From assembly GCF_900111565.1 (NCBI RefSeq), contig NZ_FOIK01000004.1, positions 62,001 to 126,000 of the forward strand: DNA of 64,000 nt. Reading direction: 5' to 3'. The position numbers and the translations under genes are program-made. The DNA is from Paenibacillus sp. NFR01. GTDB lineage: Bacteria; Bacillota; Bacilli; Paenibacillales; Paenibacillaceae. Positions 8,486-16,805 of this stretch are shown here, one piece after another. The notes under the pieces are model-generated. The model did not search any database and was not told where the DNA came from. It saw only the letters and a program-made list of their open reading frames with translations. Within the stretch, counting starts at the first letter, position 1, and each line of letters starts with the position of its first letter.

Positions 8486-10114
8486 TTAGCGCTGGGAGAG
8501 GGTTTGGTATTCGCCCGGCGACATGCCGTACGCCTGCTTGAACAGCGTTCCGAAATAGGAGGTGTTCGGTATACCCACCTTCTCAGCAATGACCGATACC
8601 CTTTGCTTTGTCGTCCGCAGCAGCTCTTCAGCGCGCGACAAGCGGTGGCTCTGAATGAATTCGATCGGCGTTTTACCCGTGTTTTTCTTAAAAAGCATGC
8701 CGAGATGGTTCGGGGAGACGAACACTTCTGCGGCCAGATAGGCCAGGCTGAGCTCCGGATTGCCGTAGCGTTCCTCCACCAGCCGGATGACCCGGTCGAC
8801 CACGTATTCCTCCTTGTTCTCCCGCTTCTCGTGCAGCCGGGCGGCAATGCTGCGGATTACGGCCAACACGTACCGCTTCATGTCCGCCCGGCTTTCGCAG
8901 TCCAGCAGCGCCTCCAGGCTCGATGCACCTTTTTCGGCCGCTCCGGGATGAGCCGGCGCGGCCAGTGTCTCCAGGTGCTCAATCAGCCCGCTGAGCAGTC
9001 CGCCCACATAGGCCGGGCCTGCGCCGGGATACTCCGCCAGCCGCGCGAAGATCTCATCGATCGCGTCCAGCGCTTCCGCCTCCCGGCCGCTTCCAAAGCT
9101 GGCGCGAACGGCCTTCTCCAGCTCGCGGACGCCGCGCCCCAGCGCCTCCGCGTCCCGGACGAAGCGCTGCCGCGCCTCTTCCTCGGCTCCGGCGGCTACA
9201 ATGCCGGACAGGCCGCTCCATACCGCGGCCTTCAGCGAACGGAGCGCCTGCGCATAGGCTGCAGGCGCCTGCTCCAGCGCCGCCATGCCCGCATCGCGGA
9301 CCAGAATCCAGCGGCCCTCTCCGCCGCTGGGCTCTCCCGGGTGCTCGGCCGCGTACGCTTCCGCAAGCTCGCGCAGCAGCAAAGGCGCGAGTTCCGCCTG
9401 CCGCTGCGCCTCCTCCGCTTCCAGCGCAAACAGCAGCGCAAAATCGGCATGCACGCCGCCGCCGATCGCCTGCGCCAGCACCGGCCGGTCCAGTGCCGTT
9501 TCCGCCCGGCCTTCCAAGGCATCGATCCCGCCGTCGAGCGGCGAACGCAGAATCCACACCGCATAGCCGGCCGGCAGCCGCTCCCCATACCCGCTCAGAT
9601 GCGCGCCGACATCGGCCGCCTGCTCCAGTCCTTCGGCCCGCCCGGCCAGCAGGTCGCTCAGCGCGTGGCGGAGGAACGCCTTGCGTCCGGCTTCGAGCAG
9701 GTCCAGCTTCTCCGCTTCCTCCAACTGCAGCCGGCGCTCTTCCTCGCAGGCCCGCACCACCCGCCGCATCACCGTAAGCATTTCTTCCTCTTCGACCGGC
9801 TTCAGCAAATACTCCGCCGCGTGGAAGCGGATCGCTTCCCGGGCGTATTCAAAATCATCATATCCCGTCAGGATCACGATATGCACCTGCGGCAGTTCTT
9901 CACGGACCCGCTTCGCCATGTCCAGCCCGTTCATCCCGGGCATTTGAATATCCGTCACGATGATATCGGGTCTGAGCCGGACGGCCTTCTCCAGCCCGTC
10001 GATCCCGTCAAAAGCGGTATCCACCGTATCGACGCCAAGCGCCGGCCAATCCAGAAACTCGACCAGCCCCTCCCGCTCCCAGCGTTCATCTTCAACGATC
10101 AGCACTTTAAACAT
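8486..10114 (-). CDS. AraC-type response regulator (YesN family)
   Basis: 542 aa. Residues 1-120 are a receiver domain: acidic pocket VEDE (residues 7-10), phosphoacceptor Asp55 in VTDIQMPGMNG, and Lys105 in LLKPVEEEE. The middle 300 residues are a poorly conserved, Ala/Glu-rich linker. The last 100 are a double helix-turn-helix AraC DNA-binding domain (LAYLAAEVFVSPNHLGMLFK, then VSVIAEKVGIPNTSYFGTLF). The start codon overlaps the kinase stop (TAATG), implying translational coupling. The target is probably the downstream ABC operon. The linker is very GC-rich and produces long spurious reading frames on both strands. Confidence 0.93.
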   Translation of the reverse strand: MFKVLIVEDERWEREGLVEFLDWPALGVDTVDTAFDGIDGLEKAVRLRPDIIVTDIQMPGMNGLDMAKRVREELPQVHIVILTGYDDFEYAREAIRFHAAEYLLKPVEEEEMLTVMRRVVRACEEERRLQLEEAEKLDLLEAGRKAFLRHALSDLLAGRAEGLEQAADVGAHLSGYGERLPAGYAVWILRSPLDGGIDALEGRAETALDRPVLAQAIGGGVHADFALLFALEAEEAQRQAELAPLLLRELAEAYAAEHPGEPSGGEGRWILVRDAGMAALEQAPAAYAQALRSLKAAVWSGLSGIVAAGAEEEARQRFVRDAEALGRGVRELEKAVRASFGSGREAEALDAIDEIFARLAEYPGAGPAYVGGLLSGLIEHLETLAAPAHPGAAEKGASSLEALLDCESRADMKRYVLAVIRSIAARLHEKRENKEEYVVDRVIRLVEERYGNPELSLAYLAAEVFVSPNHLGMLFKKNTGKTPIEFIQSHRLSRAEELLRTTKQRVSVIAEKVGIPNTSYFGTLFKQAYGMSPGEYQTLSQR

Positions 10115-11913
10115 TAGATGAGCCTCCTTGCTTTGAACGAAATCGTGATGACCGTCCCGATGCCCAGCCTGCTGAACAACTCCAGACGGTGTTCTTCGCC
10201 GTAATGCGAGCGCAGCCGGCTGGTAATATTGGCTACCGCATATCCGCTGCCGCTGGACGCCAGCGGCCGTTCCGCCTGGATATCGGCGATCCGCTGCGCC
10301 GTCATCCCGACGCCGTCGTCGATAATCCGCAGCACCGCCCAGCCGTCCTCGACGCTCGCTTTAATAATAATCGTGCCGTGCGAACGTTTCGGTTCGATGC
10401 CGTGCACGAGCGCATTTTCCACCAGCGGCTGCAGGATATTTTTCAAGGTCACGAAATCCTTGACCTCGTCCTCCACTTCAAAAACGGCGTCAAACCGGTC
10501 CTCAAAGCGGAACTTCTGGATCGCCAGATACGCCTTGACCATCTCCAGCTCATTCTGGATCAGCGTTTCCGAACTTCCTTTGTTCAAGACAAGCCGGTAA
10601 AATTTGGCCAGAGAATCCGAAATCCGGGCAACATCCGGCGCCTTCGCTTTGCGGGCCACCCAGGAGATCGTCGCCAGCGTGTTGTACAGAAAATGCGGAT
10701 TGATCTGCGATTCCAGCGCTCTAACCTCCGCCTCCCGTTCCAGCAGCTCGGATTTGTACACCCGTTCGACCAAATCGTGAATCCGCTGGGTCATATGATT
10801 AAAGCTGTGCGTCATCTGGGAGAACTCGTCGTTGCCGATGACCGGAACCGAGACGCCCAGCGAATCCTCGCGCACCTGCTTCATCGCCTTGAGCAGCTGC
10901 TTCATCCGCGACAGCAGCTTCACCGTCACAAAGTACACGAACAAGCTCAGCACCAGCAGCGCCGCCGCCAGCACGAACAACGTCGTGTAGAGCGAATCCT
11001 GCACCTTTTGGACGACATGGCTGACGGGAAAAGCCCCGATGATCCTCAGATTCGGCCCGGACAGTGGAATGGAAATGACGATGGAACGGGTTCCGTTGAC
11101 GGAAGCCAGCCGGTTGGCCGCACCTCCCGTAATCCAGTTCCCGAGCCCGACCTGCTCCGCGTTTTCACCATAGGCTTCGGGAATATTGTCCGATACGATC
11201 CGTCCGTTCCCGTCTACGATGTAAACGTTGCCAAGAGTGCCTGATACGGAGTCGCGCAGGGACTTGAATAACTCTTTTTCCGTAATCTCGATTTCGACCA
11301 AACCCGCGATGCCGAAGTCGTGAAAGGAATAGATTTTGCGATTATAGGACAGCACATCGGCCACCGCCGATACATCCGGACGTACGAGCAGCAATTTCTC
11401 CTTATGGACGCTGCGCCATTCCGACTTTTTGCTGTTGTCCGCCAGCAGCGCACTGTAATTGGGATCGCTTTCTACCCGGCGCAAGCCGAAAAATCCGTCG
11501 TAGCCCCCGTACAGCTCCGGAATCTGGGGGTTGCTCATATAGACATGAATGGAATGAATGTAGGGATTTTGCCGCATGATGTTGTCGATGCTCGGTGCGA
11601 CATTGTCGCGGTAATCCTGAAGCTGAAAGCTTTCATTGGTAAAATCGCTGTCCAGCAGCGTCTGAATCCGCGAATCGAAGGCGATGATCTGCGAAATGTT
11701 CTCCGTCATCTTGATCTTCTCTTCAATGCTCGCTTTGGTCTGCAGCAGGTTCTGTTCCATGATCGTCTGCGCCTGCTCGATGGCCGACCCCGCCGCCTGC
11801 TTGTATAAGGTATACCCGGTAAGCACCAGCGATACCAATAAAATGGAGACAAAGATCATGACGAATTTCGTCGTCACGCTCCAGTTCCGATAAAACCGTA
11901 GGAAACGCGCCAT
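10114..11913 (-). CDS. Membrane sensor histidine kinase (YesM family)
   Basis: 599 aa. A first membrane helix (about 18-38), a large extracytoplasmic sensor region (about 40-305, Cache-like by position), a second helix (about 309-331), a HAMP linker, then a HisKA_7TM-type kinase core with ALESQINPHFLYNTL (phosphoacceptor His407) and an ATPase domain (LVENALVHGIEP N-box; DDGVGM G1). This architecture is typical of kinases that sense extracellular carbohydrate or its binding protein and pair with YesN regulators. AAGGGTG lies 7 bases before the ATG. It is followed directly by its regulator. Confidence 0.94.
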   Translation of the reverse strand: MARFLRFYRNWSVTTKFVMIFVSILLVSLVLTGYTLYKQAAGSAIEQAQTIMEQNLLQTKASIEEKIKMTENISQIIAFDSRIQTLLDSDFTNESFQLQDYRDNVAPSIDNIMRQNPYIHSIHVYMSNPQIPELYGGYDGFFGLRRVESDPNYSALLADNSKKSEWRSVHKEKLLLVRPDVSAVADVLSYNRKIYSFHDFGIAGLVEIEITEKELFKSLRDSVSGTLGNVYIVDGNGRIVSDNIPEAYGENAEQVGLGNWITGGAANRLASVNGTRSIVISIPLSGPNLRIIGAFPVSHVVQKVQDSLYTTLFVLAAALLVLSLFVYFVTVKLLSRMKQLLKAMKQVREDSLGVSVPVIGNDEFSQMTHSFNHMTQRIHDLVERVYKSELLEREAEVRALESQINPHFLYNTLATISWVARKAKAPDVARISDSLAKFYRLVLNKGSSETLIQNELEMVKAYLAIQKFRFEDRFDAVFEVEDEVKDFVTLKNILQPLVENALVHGIEPKRSHGTIIIKASVEDGWAVLRIIDDGVGMTAQRIADIQAERPLASSGSGYAVANITSRLRSHYGEEHRLELFSRLGIGTVITISFKARRLI

Positions 11914-11970
11914 GCCATTTCACCCTTCCCTTGCGATTGCTGCCTACCCATTGTACAACTCCGGGGGGGA

Positions 11971-12002
11971 TTTGTGTATCGGTCGGTTTGTGTATCGGTC
12001 GG
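11971..12002. repeat. 16-bp perfect tandem duplication
   Basis: The unit TTTGTGTATCGGTCGG occurs twice head to tail, about 60 bp upstream of the histidine-kinase start. It may be a recent slippage product or a pair of binding half-sites; nothing in the sequence decides between them. Confidence 0.6.
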
Positions 12003-12018
12003 GCACGACTGCGGGAAT

Positions 12019-12125
12019 GTTTGGATTTCCGGCCGCTGTTGTTTCCGGATTCCCTGGATTATACCGCTGTTCGCGGTAGAAATCCGGAAACAAAGGCGGA
12101 CGCTGTCGCTCCTCCAATTCCAAAC
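12019..12125. repeat. Nested palindromic intergenic element
   Basis: The 336 bp between pstA and the kinase contain no gene. Roughly centred on 12070 are three nested inverted repeats: GTTTGGA (12019-12025)/TCCAAAC (12119-12125), GTTTCCGGATT (12041-12051)/AATCCGGAAAC (12081-12091) and TACCGC (12062-12067)/GCGGTA (12073-12078). There is no U-tract, so it is not a simple terminator. The form suggests a dispersed palindromic repeat; whether other copies exist cannot be tested here. Confidence 0.6.
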
Positions 12126-12171
12126 CTCCCTACGTCGTTTCCTCCCTCTACACAAATGTGTGTGGGCATAT

Positions 12172-12218
12172 AAAAGCAGGGCAGTGTTTCTCCCGTTGCC
12201 GGAGATACACTGCCCTGC
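12172..12218 (-). terminator. Terminator of the pst operon
   Basis: The 12-bp perfect stem GCAGGGCAGTGT/ACACTGCCCTGC (12176-12187 and 12207-12218), with an inner CTCC/GGAG pairing, lies 32 bp after pstA. On the minus strand it is followed by TTTTATA, a modest U-tract. Confidence 0.7.
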
Positions 12219-12249
12219 GGGCTCTAAAAAAGTATAAAAGATGAATCCC

Positions 12250-13143
12250 TTACAGCCCCGATTTCTTCCCCGCGCCGCGTCTGGACCACCAAAGCGGTGC
12301 GCGGAACAGGAAGTTGATCAGGAGCACGACGATGACCAGTACGGCCGCGGATTTGTCCGCGATTTGCCGCGCGTCCTCAACGATGGCTTCGGATTGGACA
12401 TACCACAGATGCACGGCCAGCGTTTCGCCCGGGGAGAACAAATTGAAATCCCACATCTCGCCGGAGGTGCTGAGGCCTGCGGTCAGGATGATGACCGCCG
12501 ATTCCCCAAAGGCGCGGCCGGCCACGAGGCAGATGCCGGTGATAATCGCCGGCATCGCTACCGGCAGCACCACTTTGCGGATGACGTGGAACTTGGTCAT
12601 GCCGAGGGCATAGCCGGCTTCGCGGATATCCCCCGGAACGGCGCGGACCGCTTCTTCGGTCACGCGGGCCAGCATCGGCAGGTTCAGGAACGCCAGGCTG
12701 ACGCCGCCGCCGAGAATGGTGAGGCCGACGCCGAGGTAGTCGGCGAAGATCGCCAGGCCCAGCAGACCGAACACGATCGACGGAACGGAGGACAAGGACT
12801 CTACGCAGATGCGCAAAGCTCCGGTAAATTTATTGTCCGGGGCGTATTCCGCCATATAGATGCCTGCGCCGACGCCGATCGGAATCGAGATGATCAGCGA
12901 CAGAATCAGGATGTAAAAGGAGTTGAACAGCACCGGACCAATCCCGCCGCCGGCGTCCATCTCTTCGGGCTGCTTGATCAGAAAGTCCGGGCGAAGCTGC
13001 GGCAGGCCTTTGCTCAGTATCGTAAAGAGCAGCCAGAAAATGAGCAGCATGACGAGCGCACCCAGCGCGTAGAAGCAGAAGGTAGCAATTTTGTTGTTCC
13101 GCTGCGCCCGCAGGGTGGCTTTGCTGCGTACGAATCCGCTCAT
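12250..13143 (-). CDS. pstA: PstA, phosphate ABC transporter permease
   Basis: 297 aa, six predicted membrane helices. Family features include GVGAGIYMAEYAPD, SLSSVPSIVFGLLGL and the EAA loop REAGYALGMTKFHVIRKVVLP; IITGICLVAGRAFGESAVII is the PstA signature region. The start overlaps the pstC stop by 4 bp (ATGA), so the two permeases are translationally coupled. The operon ends here with a terminator; pstB and phoU, which normally follow, are absent. Confidence 0.95.
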   Translation of the reverse strand: MSGFVRSKATLRAQRNNKIATFCFYALGALVMLLIFWLLFTILSKGLPQLRPDFLIKQPEEMDAGGGIGPVLFNSFYILILSLIISIPIGVGAGIYMAEYAPDNKFTGALRICVESLSSVPSIVFGLLGLAIFADYLGVGLTILGGGVSLAFLNLPMLARVTEEAVRAVPGDIREAGYALGMTKFHVIRKVVLPVAMPAIITGICLVAGRAFGESAVIILTAGLSTSGEMWDFNLFSPGETLAVHLWYVQSEAIVEDARQIADKSAAVLVIVVLLINFLFRAPLWWSRRGAGKKSGL

Positions 13144-14087
13144 GCTTCCCCGCCTCTCTTTCTGCCGAGAATCCGGATGATCAGAATCATGACAAACGAG
13201 ATGATCAGGAGCAGGAACGCCATCATATGCAGGGCATAGTTCCAGGTCGAATCGAATTCAACGTTGGAAATTTGCATAACGATATTACTGGTCAATACCG
13301 ATGTCGGAGAGAACAGCGATTTGGCCAGCTGCGCCGTATTCCCGATAACCATAACGACAGCCATCGTTTCGCCGATCGCCCGGGTCATCCCCAGAATGAC
13401 CGCGGAAATAATGCCGCGGCTGGCCGCCGGAAGCACTACGCGCATAATGACCTGCAGGCGGGTAGAGCCCAGCGCATATGCGGCATCGCGGTATTTGCGC
13501 GGGACGGCGACAATCGCATCGTCGCTGATCCGGCAGATGGTCGGCAGTACCATCAGCGCCAGCACCAGCGCCGCTGCAAGGAGACCGTCGCCGAGACCCT
13601 CGCCGCTGGCGCGGCGCAGGAACGGAAGCAGCACGGTGAGTCCGAGATAACCATATACAATTGAAGGAATTCCGACGAGCAGGTCAAGCACAGGCCGGAT
13701 AAAATTTTTCATCCATTTCGGCGCGATTTCGGCGCAGAGTACAGCCATCCCTACCGAAATCGGCACCGCGATCAGCAGGCTTAATGCCGTGAGGGAGAGT
13801 GTATTTATAATGAAGGCAGCCGCCCCAAACGAATCTTCCTCCGGCGTCCAGTTGAACGACAGAAAGAAGTCCGCCGGTGAAATGTGGGCGAACAGAAGCA
13901 GCGCCGTTTTGCCGATAAACACAATAACCAGCCCCAGTACAAAACAAAGGGCCAAAATGCTGAATAAGAAGTAATAACGGAAAAGCTTGTTGCTGAACAT
14001 ATGCTTGCTGTGGCGTTTCGCGCTGGCAAAGCCTTCTTTATAATTTTTCTGGACCCGTGTAGACAGGTTGTGGACAGGTGCCCCCAT
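13140..14087 (-). CDS. pstC: PstC, phosphate ABC transporter permease
   Basis: 315 aa from the ATG at 14087 (MGAPVHNLS), preceded by AGGAGG; an upstream in-frame start is rejected because it reads through the intergenic hairpin. Six helices, with GIPSIVYGYLGL and the EAA loop KYRDAAYALGSTRLQVIMRVVLPAASRGIISAV, and GMTRAIGETMAVVMVIGN, as in PstC. The 50-residue cytoplasmic N-terminus is basic. It forms the membrane channel together with PstA. Confidence 0.95.
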   Translation of the reverse strand: MGAPVHNLSTRVQKNYKEGFASAKRHSKHMFSNKLFRYYFLFSILALCFVLGLVIVFIGKTALLLFAHISPADFFLSFNWTPEEDSFGAAAFIINTLSLTALSLLIAVPISVGMAVLCAEIAPKWMKNFIRPVLDLLVGIPSIVYGYLGLTVLLPFLRRASGEGLGDGLLAAALVLALMVLPTICRISDDAIVAVPRKYRDAAYALGSTRLQVIMRVVLPAASRGIISAVILGMTRAIGETMAVVMVIGNTAQLAKSLFSPTSVLTSNIVMQISNVEFDSTWNYALHMMAFLLLIISFVMILIIRILGRKRGGEA

Positions 14088-14112
14088 ACTTTCCCTCCTG
14101 TATAAAGAGCCA

Positions 14113-14135
14113 AGCCCCGGAGGCAATCCGAGGCT
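14113..14135 (-). other. Stem-loop between pstS and pstC
   Basis: A 9-bp stem AGCCTCGGA/TCCGGGGCT (one G-U pair) closes a TTGCC loop in the 81-bp pstS-pstC gap, without a U-tract. Such hairpins after binding-protein genes often stabilise the upstream mRNA so that more binding protein than permease is made; that role is inferred here. Confidence 0.5.
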
Positions 14136-14168
14136 GGGCACTGCTACTCATCGTATGAACTATTGCAA

Positions 14169-15032
14169 TTAGCCTTTCATCGCCGACAGCGGGATGAATT
14201 TCAGCTTTTTCAGCGAACCTTGTTGGAACTTCTTGCTTTGTACGTATTCGATGAATTCTTTGGTTGCGCCGGTTGGCTGGCCTTTCGTCATGTAGTAACC
14301 GTAAGACCAGATTTTGTACGTTCCGTTAATTACGTTGTCTACGGATGCAGCTACACCGTTGAATTTAACGGCTTTGATGTCACCGCCGGTTACGTATACA
14401 AGGTCAATGAATCCGATGGCGTTCGGAGTCGTAGCTACAGCAGTCTTCATGTCGCCGCTGGAGCCGGTTTCTTTGTAGTTGGAAGAACGTTTGTTGATGT
14501 CGCCGCCGGCCAGAGCCTTGGCTTGGTAGTTAACGCGGGTACCGGAACCGAAAGAACGGGTAATCAGCACGATGTTGGCATCCGCGCCGCCGACTTCTTT
14601 CCAGTTGGTGATTTTACCGGACCAGATGCCTTGCAGCTGCTCGGTGGTCAGATTGTCTACCGTTACATTTTTGTTGACGATGGTTGCGAACGGAATAACC
14701 GCTACTTTGTTTGCTACTTGGCCGTCGAATGCTTTAAAGCCCGGTACGTCCGTGCTTGCATCCCAGTCGCACGCGCCGATGTCGGCGATGCCTTTTTTAA
14801 CGGCTTGCGGCCCGGTTACGGAACCTTTGCCGGATGCGGCGATTTTTACCTTCGGATGCTCCTTTTGGAATTCCTTGGCCGCTTGCAGCGTCAGTGGCAG
14901 CAGGGCCGTGGAACCGTTGACGGTGATTTTTCCTTTCAGGCTGTCGGCTGCACCCGCAACCCCTGCAAATGCTGCTGTTACCGCGATTACGGCGCTGAGT
15001 GCCGTTACCGTAAGTTTGTTAAAAACTTTCAT
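14169..15032 (-). CDS. pstS: PstS, phosphate-binding protein
   Basis: 287 aa. Phosphate-binding motifs are present: VNGSTALLPLTLQAAKEFQ, SGKGSVTGPQAVKKGIADIG and SFGSGTRVNYQAKALAG. The N-terminus is a type-I signal peptide (MKVFNKLTV, hydrophobic core, AGVAGA-AD) with no lipobox cysteine, which is unusual for a Gram-positive binding protein, normally a lipoprotein; the protein could be released or wall-associated. AAGGAG precedes the ATG. It lies 66 bp after the propeller gene with no obvious promoter between, and 81 bp before pstC. Confidence 0.94.
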   Translation of the reverse strand: MKVFNKLTVTALSAVIAVTAAFAGVAGAADSLKGKITVNGSTALLPLTLQAAKEFQKEHPKVKIAASGKGSVTGPQAVKKGIADIGACDWDASTDVPGFKAFDGQVANKVAVIPFATIVNKNVTVDNLTTEQLQGIWSGKITNWKEVGGADANIVLITRSFGSGTRVNYQAKALAGGDINKRSSNYKETGSSGDMKTAVATTPNAIGFIDLVYVTGGDIKAVKFNGVAASVDNVINGTYKIWSYGYYMTKGQPTGATKEFIEYVQSKKFQQGSLKKLKFIPLSAMKG

Positions 15033-15098
15033 TGTTAAAATTCTCCTTCCGGCGTTCTGCCGCTAAATGTGTGGGTCTATTCTTGAAGAAAGCCATTA

Positions 15099-16514
15099 TT
15101 ATTTCGTCAATGTCAGCACTTTGCCGCCTTGCACTACTTCAACCTTGCCGTCCGAGATGATGGCCAGCTTGCTGCCGTCCTTGGATACAGCCACTTCGGA
15201 TACATCATCCGAGGAGTGGAACAGCTCGGTTTTGGCTCCGCTTGCGCTGATCGAGTATACCGCCGTGCTGCCGTCTGTAGCGGTACCGGCTACAACCAGA
15301 CCGTCTCCGGCTGCCGTGGACCAGAACACTTCTACGTCCGTAGCGATCGCGTTGATCGTTTTGTCGGCGCTGATCGATTTCAGCGTGTTTGGTGCTGTAC
15401 CGTCAGCGTCTGCGCTCAGGTAAACCACTGCGCCGTTCGACAGGATTTCAGGATACAGCTTGTTGTCCAGGGCGGTGGTCAGTGCGACCGGTTTAGCGTC
15501 TTTCGTAGCCAGATCCAGCGAGTAGATTTGCTCAGCCGCGTTGCTGTAATCGACAGTCAGGGAATCTTCCGTGCTGTCGGCGTCGTTTTTTGCGGTTCCT
15601 GTTACGTTCACGATATAAACAAGCTTTTTGTCGTCCGCCGAAACGCGGACTTCGGATTTATTTTCAACCTTGTCGTCGAGCAGCGTGGTCAAAGCGCCGG
15701 TTTCAACGGAGATTTTGCCGATCTTTTCTTGCTTGTCTCCCATGAGGAAGTAGAGCGTTTTGCCATCGGCGGACCAGGTGTAGTCCACTTTAACGCTGGT
15801 GTCGGTGCCCAGGGAGCTAACGGCTCCGGTGGAGAGGTTGATCAGCTTCAGTTGACCATTTTCATCGCTGAATGCGCCCCATTGTTGATCCGGGGATACA
15901 GCTACGTCAACCGCACTGCTGTTCGAAGTGAACAGATCGTAGTTGCCGGGATGCGTGGTGAATTTGTAAATTTGCGTCGTTTCGGCGTCGCTCTTGTTAG
16001 CGAGCAGCGCGCCGTCGGCGGTCCATACCAGCGTGTCATACGAACCTTCAGGACGGGCAAAGCTGAGGATGGAAGTCGATGCCGCATCCAGTTCGCCGCC
16101 AAGGGCGTTAACTGTCTTGGTCAGTTCAACATAAGTTTTGCCGTTATAAATAACAGGGGCTACGGTGAAGGATTGAGCAGCGCCGTCCACCGAATAGCTT
16201 TTCGCGCCCACTTGAATGTGTACAGTATGTAATCCCTTGCTGTCATTCAGTTCATAACCGTTCGCGCCTGCGACCAGTTTGGCTCCGAGCGCTCCGGCTA
16301 CTTCGCTCAGCGCATACAGTTTATAACCGTTGCTGTTAATGGTGCTGAACGTGGAGGAAGCTCCGTCAACAGACCAGTTGCCTGTGCCTGTTGTTACTGC
16401 GGCCTTAACGGATGCGGCGCTGACACTGCTGCTTGTTGCCAAAACGCTTCCCGCACCTCCGGCTACAAGAACTGCCCCAGCCAAAGCCGCGCTTAACCAT
16501 TTACTGTTTTTCAA
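15099..16514 (-). CDS. Secreted protein with stalk-like N-domain and beta-propeller, first gene of the pst operon
   Basis: 471 aa. Signal peptide (about residues 1-34, LAGAVLVAGGAGSVLATSSS...SAA). Residues about 45-150 resemble a copper-amine-oxidase-like stalk domain (YKLYALSEVAGALGAKL; PVIYNGKTYVELTKTVNALG). Residues about 150-471 contain recurring beta-propeller blades of the TolB/WD40-like type (DVAVSPDQQWGAFSDENG; YTWSADGKTLYFL; EVAVSKDGSKLAIISDG). No catalytic motif. The start is TTG, preceded by AAGGGTG at 7 bases. It lies 66 bp upstream of pstS and is probably cotranscribed with pstSCA. It may bind a ligand or scaffold phosphate capture at the surface; the function is unknown. Confidence 0.75.
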   Translation of the reverse strand: MKNSKWLSAALAGAVLVAGGAGSVLATSSSVSAASVKAAVTTGTGNWSVDGASSTFSTINSNGYKLYALSEVAGALGAKLVAGANGYELNDSKGLHTVHIQVGAKSYSVDGAAQSFTVAPVIYNGKTYVELTKTVNALGGELDAASTSILSFARPEGSYDTLVWTADGALLANKSDAETTQIYKFTTHPGNYDLFTSNSSAVDVAVSPDQQWGAFSDENGQLKLINLSTGAVSSLGTDTSVKVDYTWSADGKTLYFLMGDKQEKIGKISVETGALTTLLDDKVENKSEVRVSADDKKLVYIVNVTGTAKNDADSTEDSLTVDYSNAAEQIYSLDLATKDAKPVALTTALDNKLYPEILSNGAVVYLSADADGTAPNTLKSISADKTINAIATDVEVFWSTAAGDGLVVAGTATDGSTAVYSISASGAKTELFHSSDDVSEVAVSKDGSKLAIISDGKVEVVQGGKVLTLTK

Positions 16515-16651
16515 TTCGATTCACCCTTTTCCTATAGGTAACTGCTAATGTTATTTTCATCCACGAGTGTCAATTCTGTTCCTGAGGATTGTTATGGAAA
16601 TATTAAGTAAACGGGCAGAAGTTGTACCTTCCCGCACCCGGTGCCGGTTTT

Positions 16652-16686
16652 TGTAAAGCAGACGTTAAAATCAGCCTCTGTGTTAA
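16652..16686 (-). promoter_or_regulatory. Possible PhoP box upstream of the propeller-pst operon
   Basis: On the minus strand TTAACA (16681-16686), TTAACG (16663-16668) and TTTACA (16652-16657) resemble PhoP hexamers; the last two are spaced by 11 bp as in Bacillus Pho boxes, the first by 18. They lie about 140 bp before the TTG start. Weak and inferred from similarity only. Confidence 0.3.
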
Positions 16687-16731
16687 GGTCTGGACATAAA
16701 ATGTTTAAATGAAGGGCGGGTAAATTTACGG

Positions 16732-16760
16732 TTTACAACGGGAAAAAGGAAGATTACAAT
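16732..16760 (+). promoter_or_regulatory. Sigma-A promoter of the ABC-TetR-SNF2 operon
   Basis: TTTACA (16732-16737), a 17-bp spacer and TACAAT (16755-16760) form a near-consensus promoter about 45 bp before the ABC ATPase start. The palindrome at 16762-16781 begins 1 bp after the -10, where it would cover the transcription start. Confidence 0.7.
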
Positions 16761-16761
16761 A

Positions 16762-16781
16762 ATGAGTGAGGACTCACTCAT
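16762..16781. promoter_or_regulatory. Palindromic operator, probably for the operon's TetR-type regulator
   Basis: ATGAGTGAG-GA-CTCACTCAT is a perfect 9-bp inverted repeat with a 2-bp centre, sitting directly downstream of the -10 box. TetR-family operators commonly have this size and symmetry, and a TetR gene is third in the operon, so autoregulation by steric repression is the simplest reading. Confidence 0.65.
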
Positions 16782-16805
16782 ATTTTAATGAATTGAGGAG
16801 ATACG

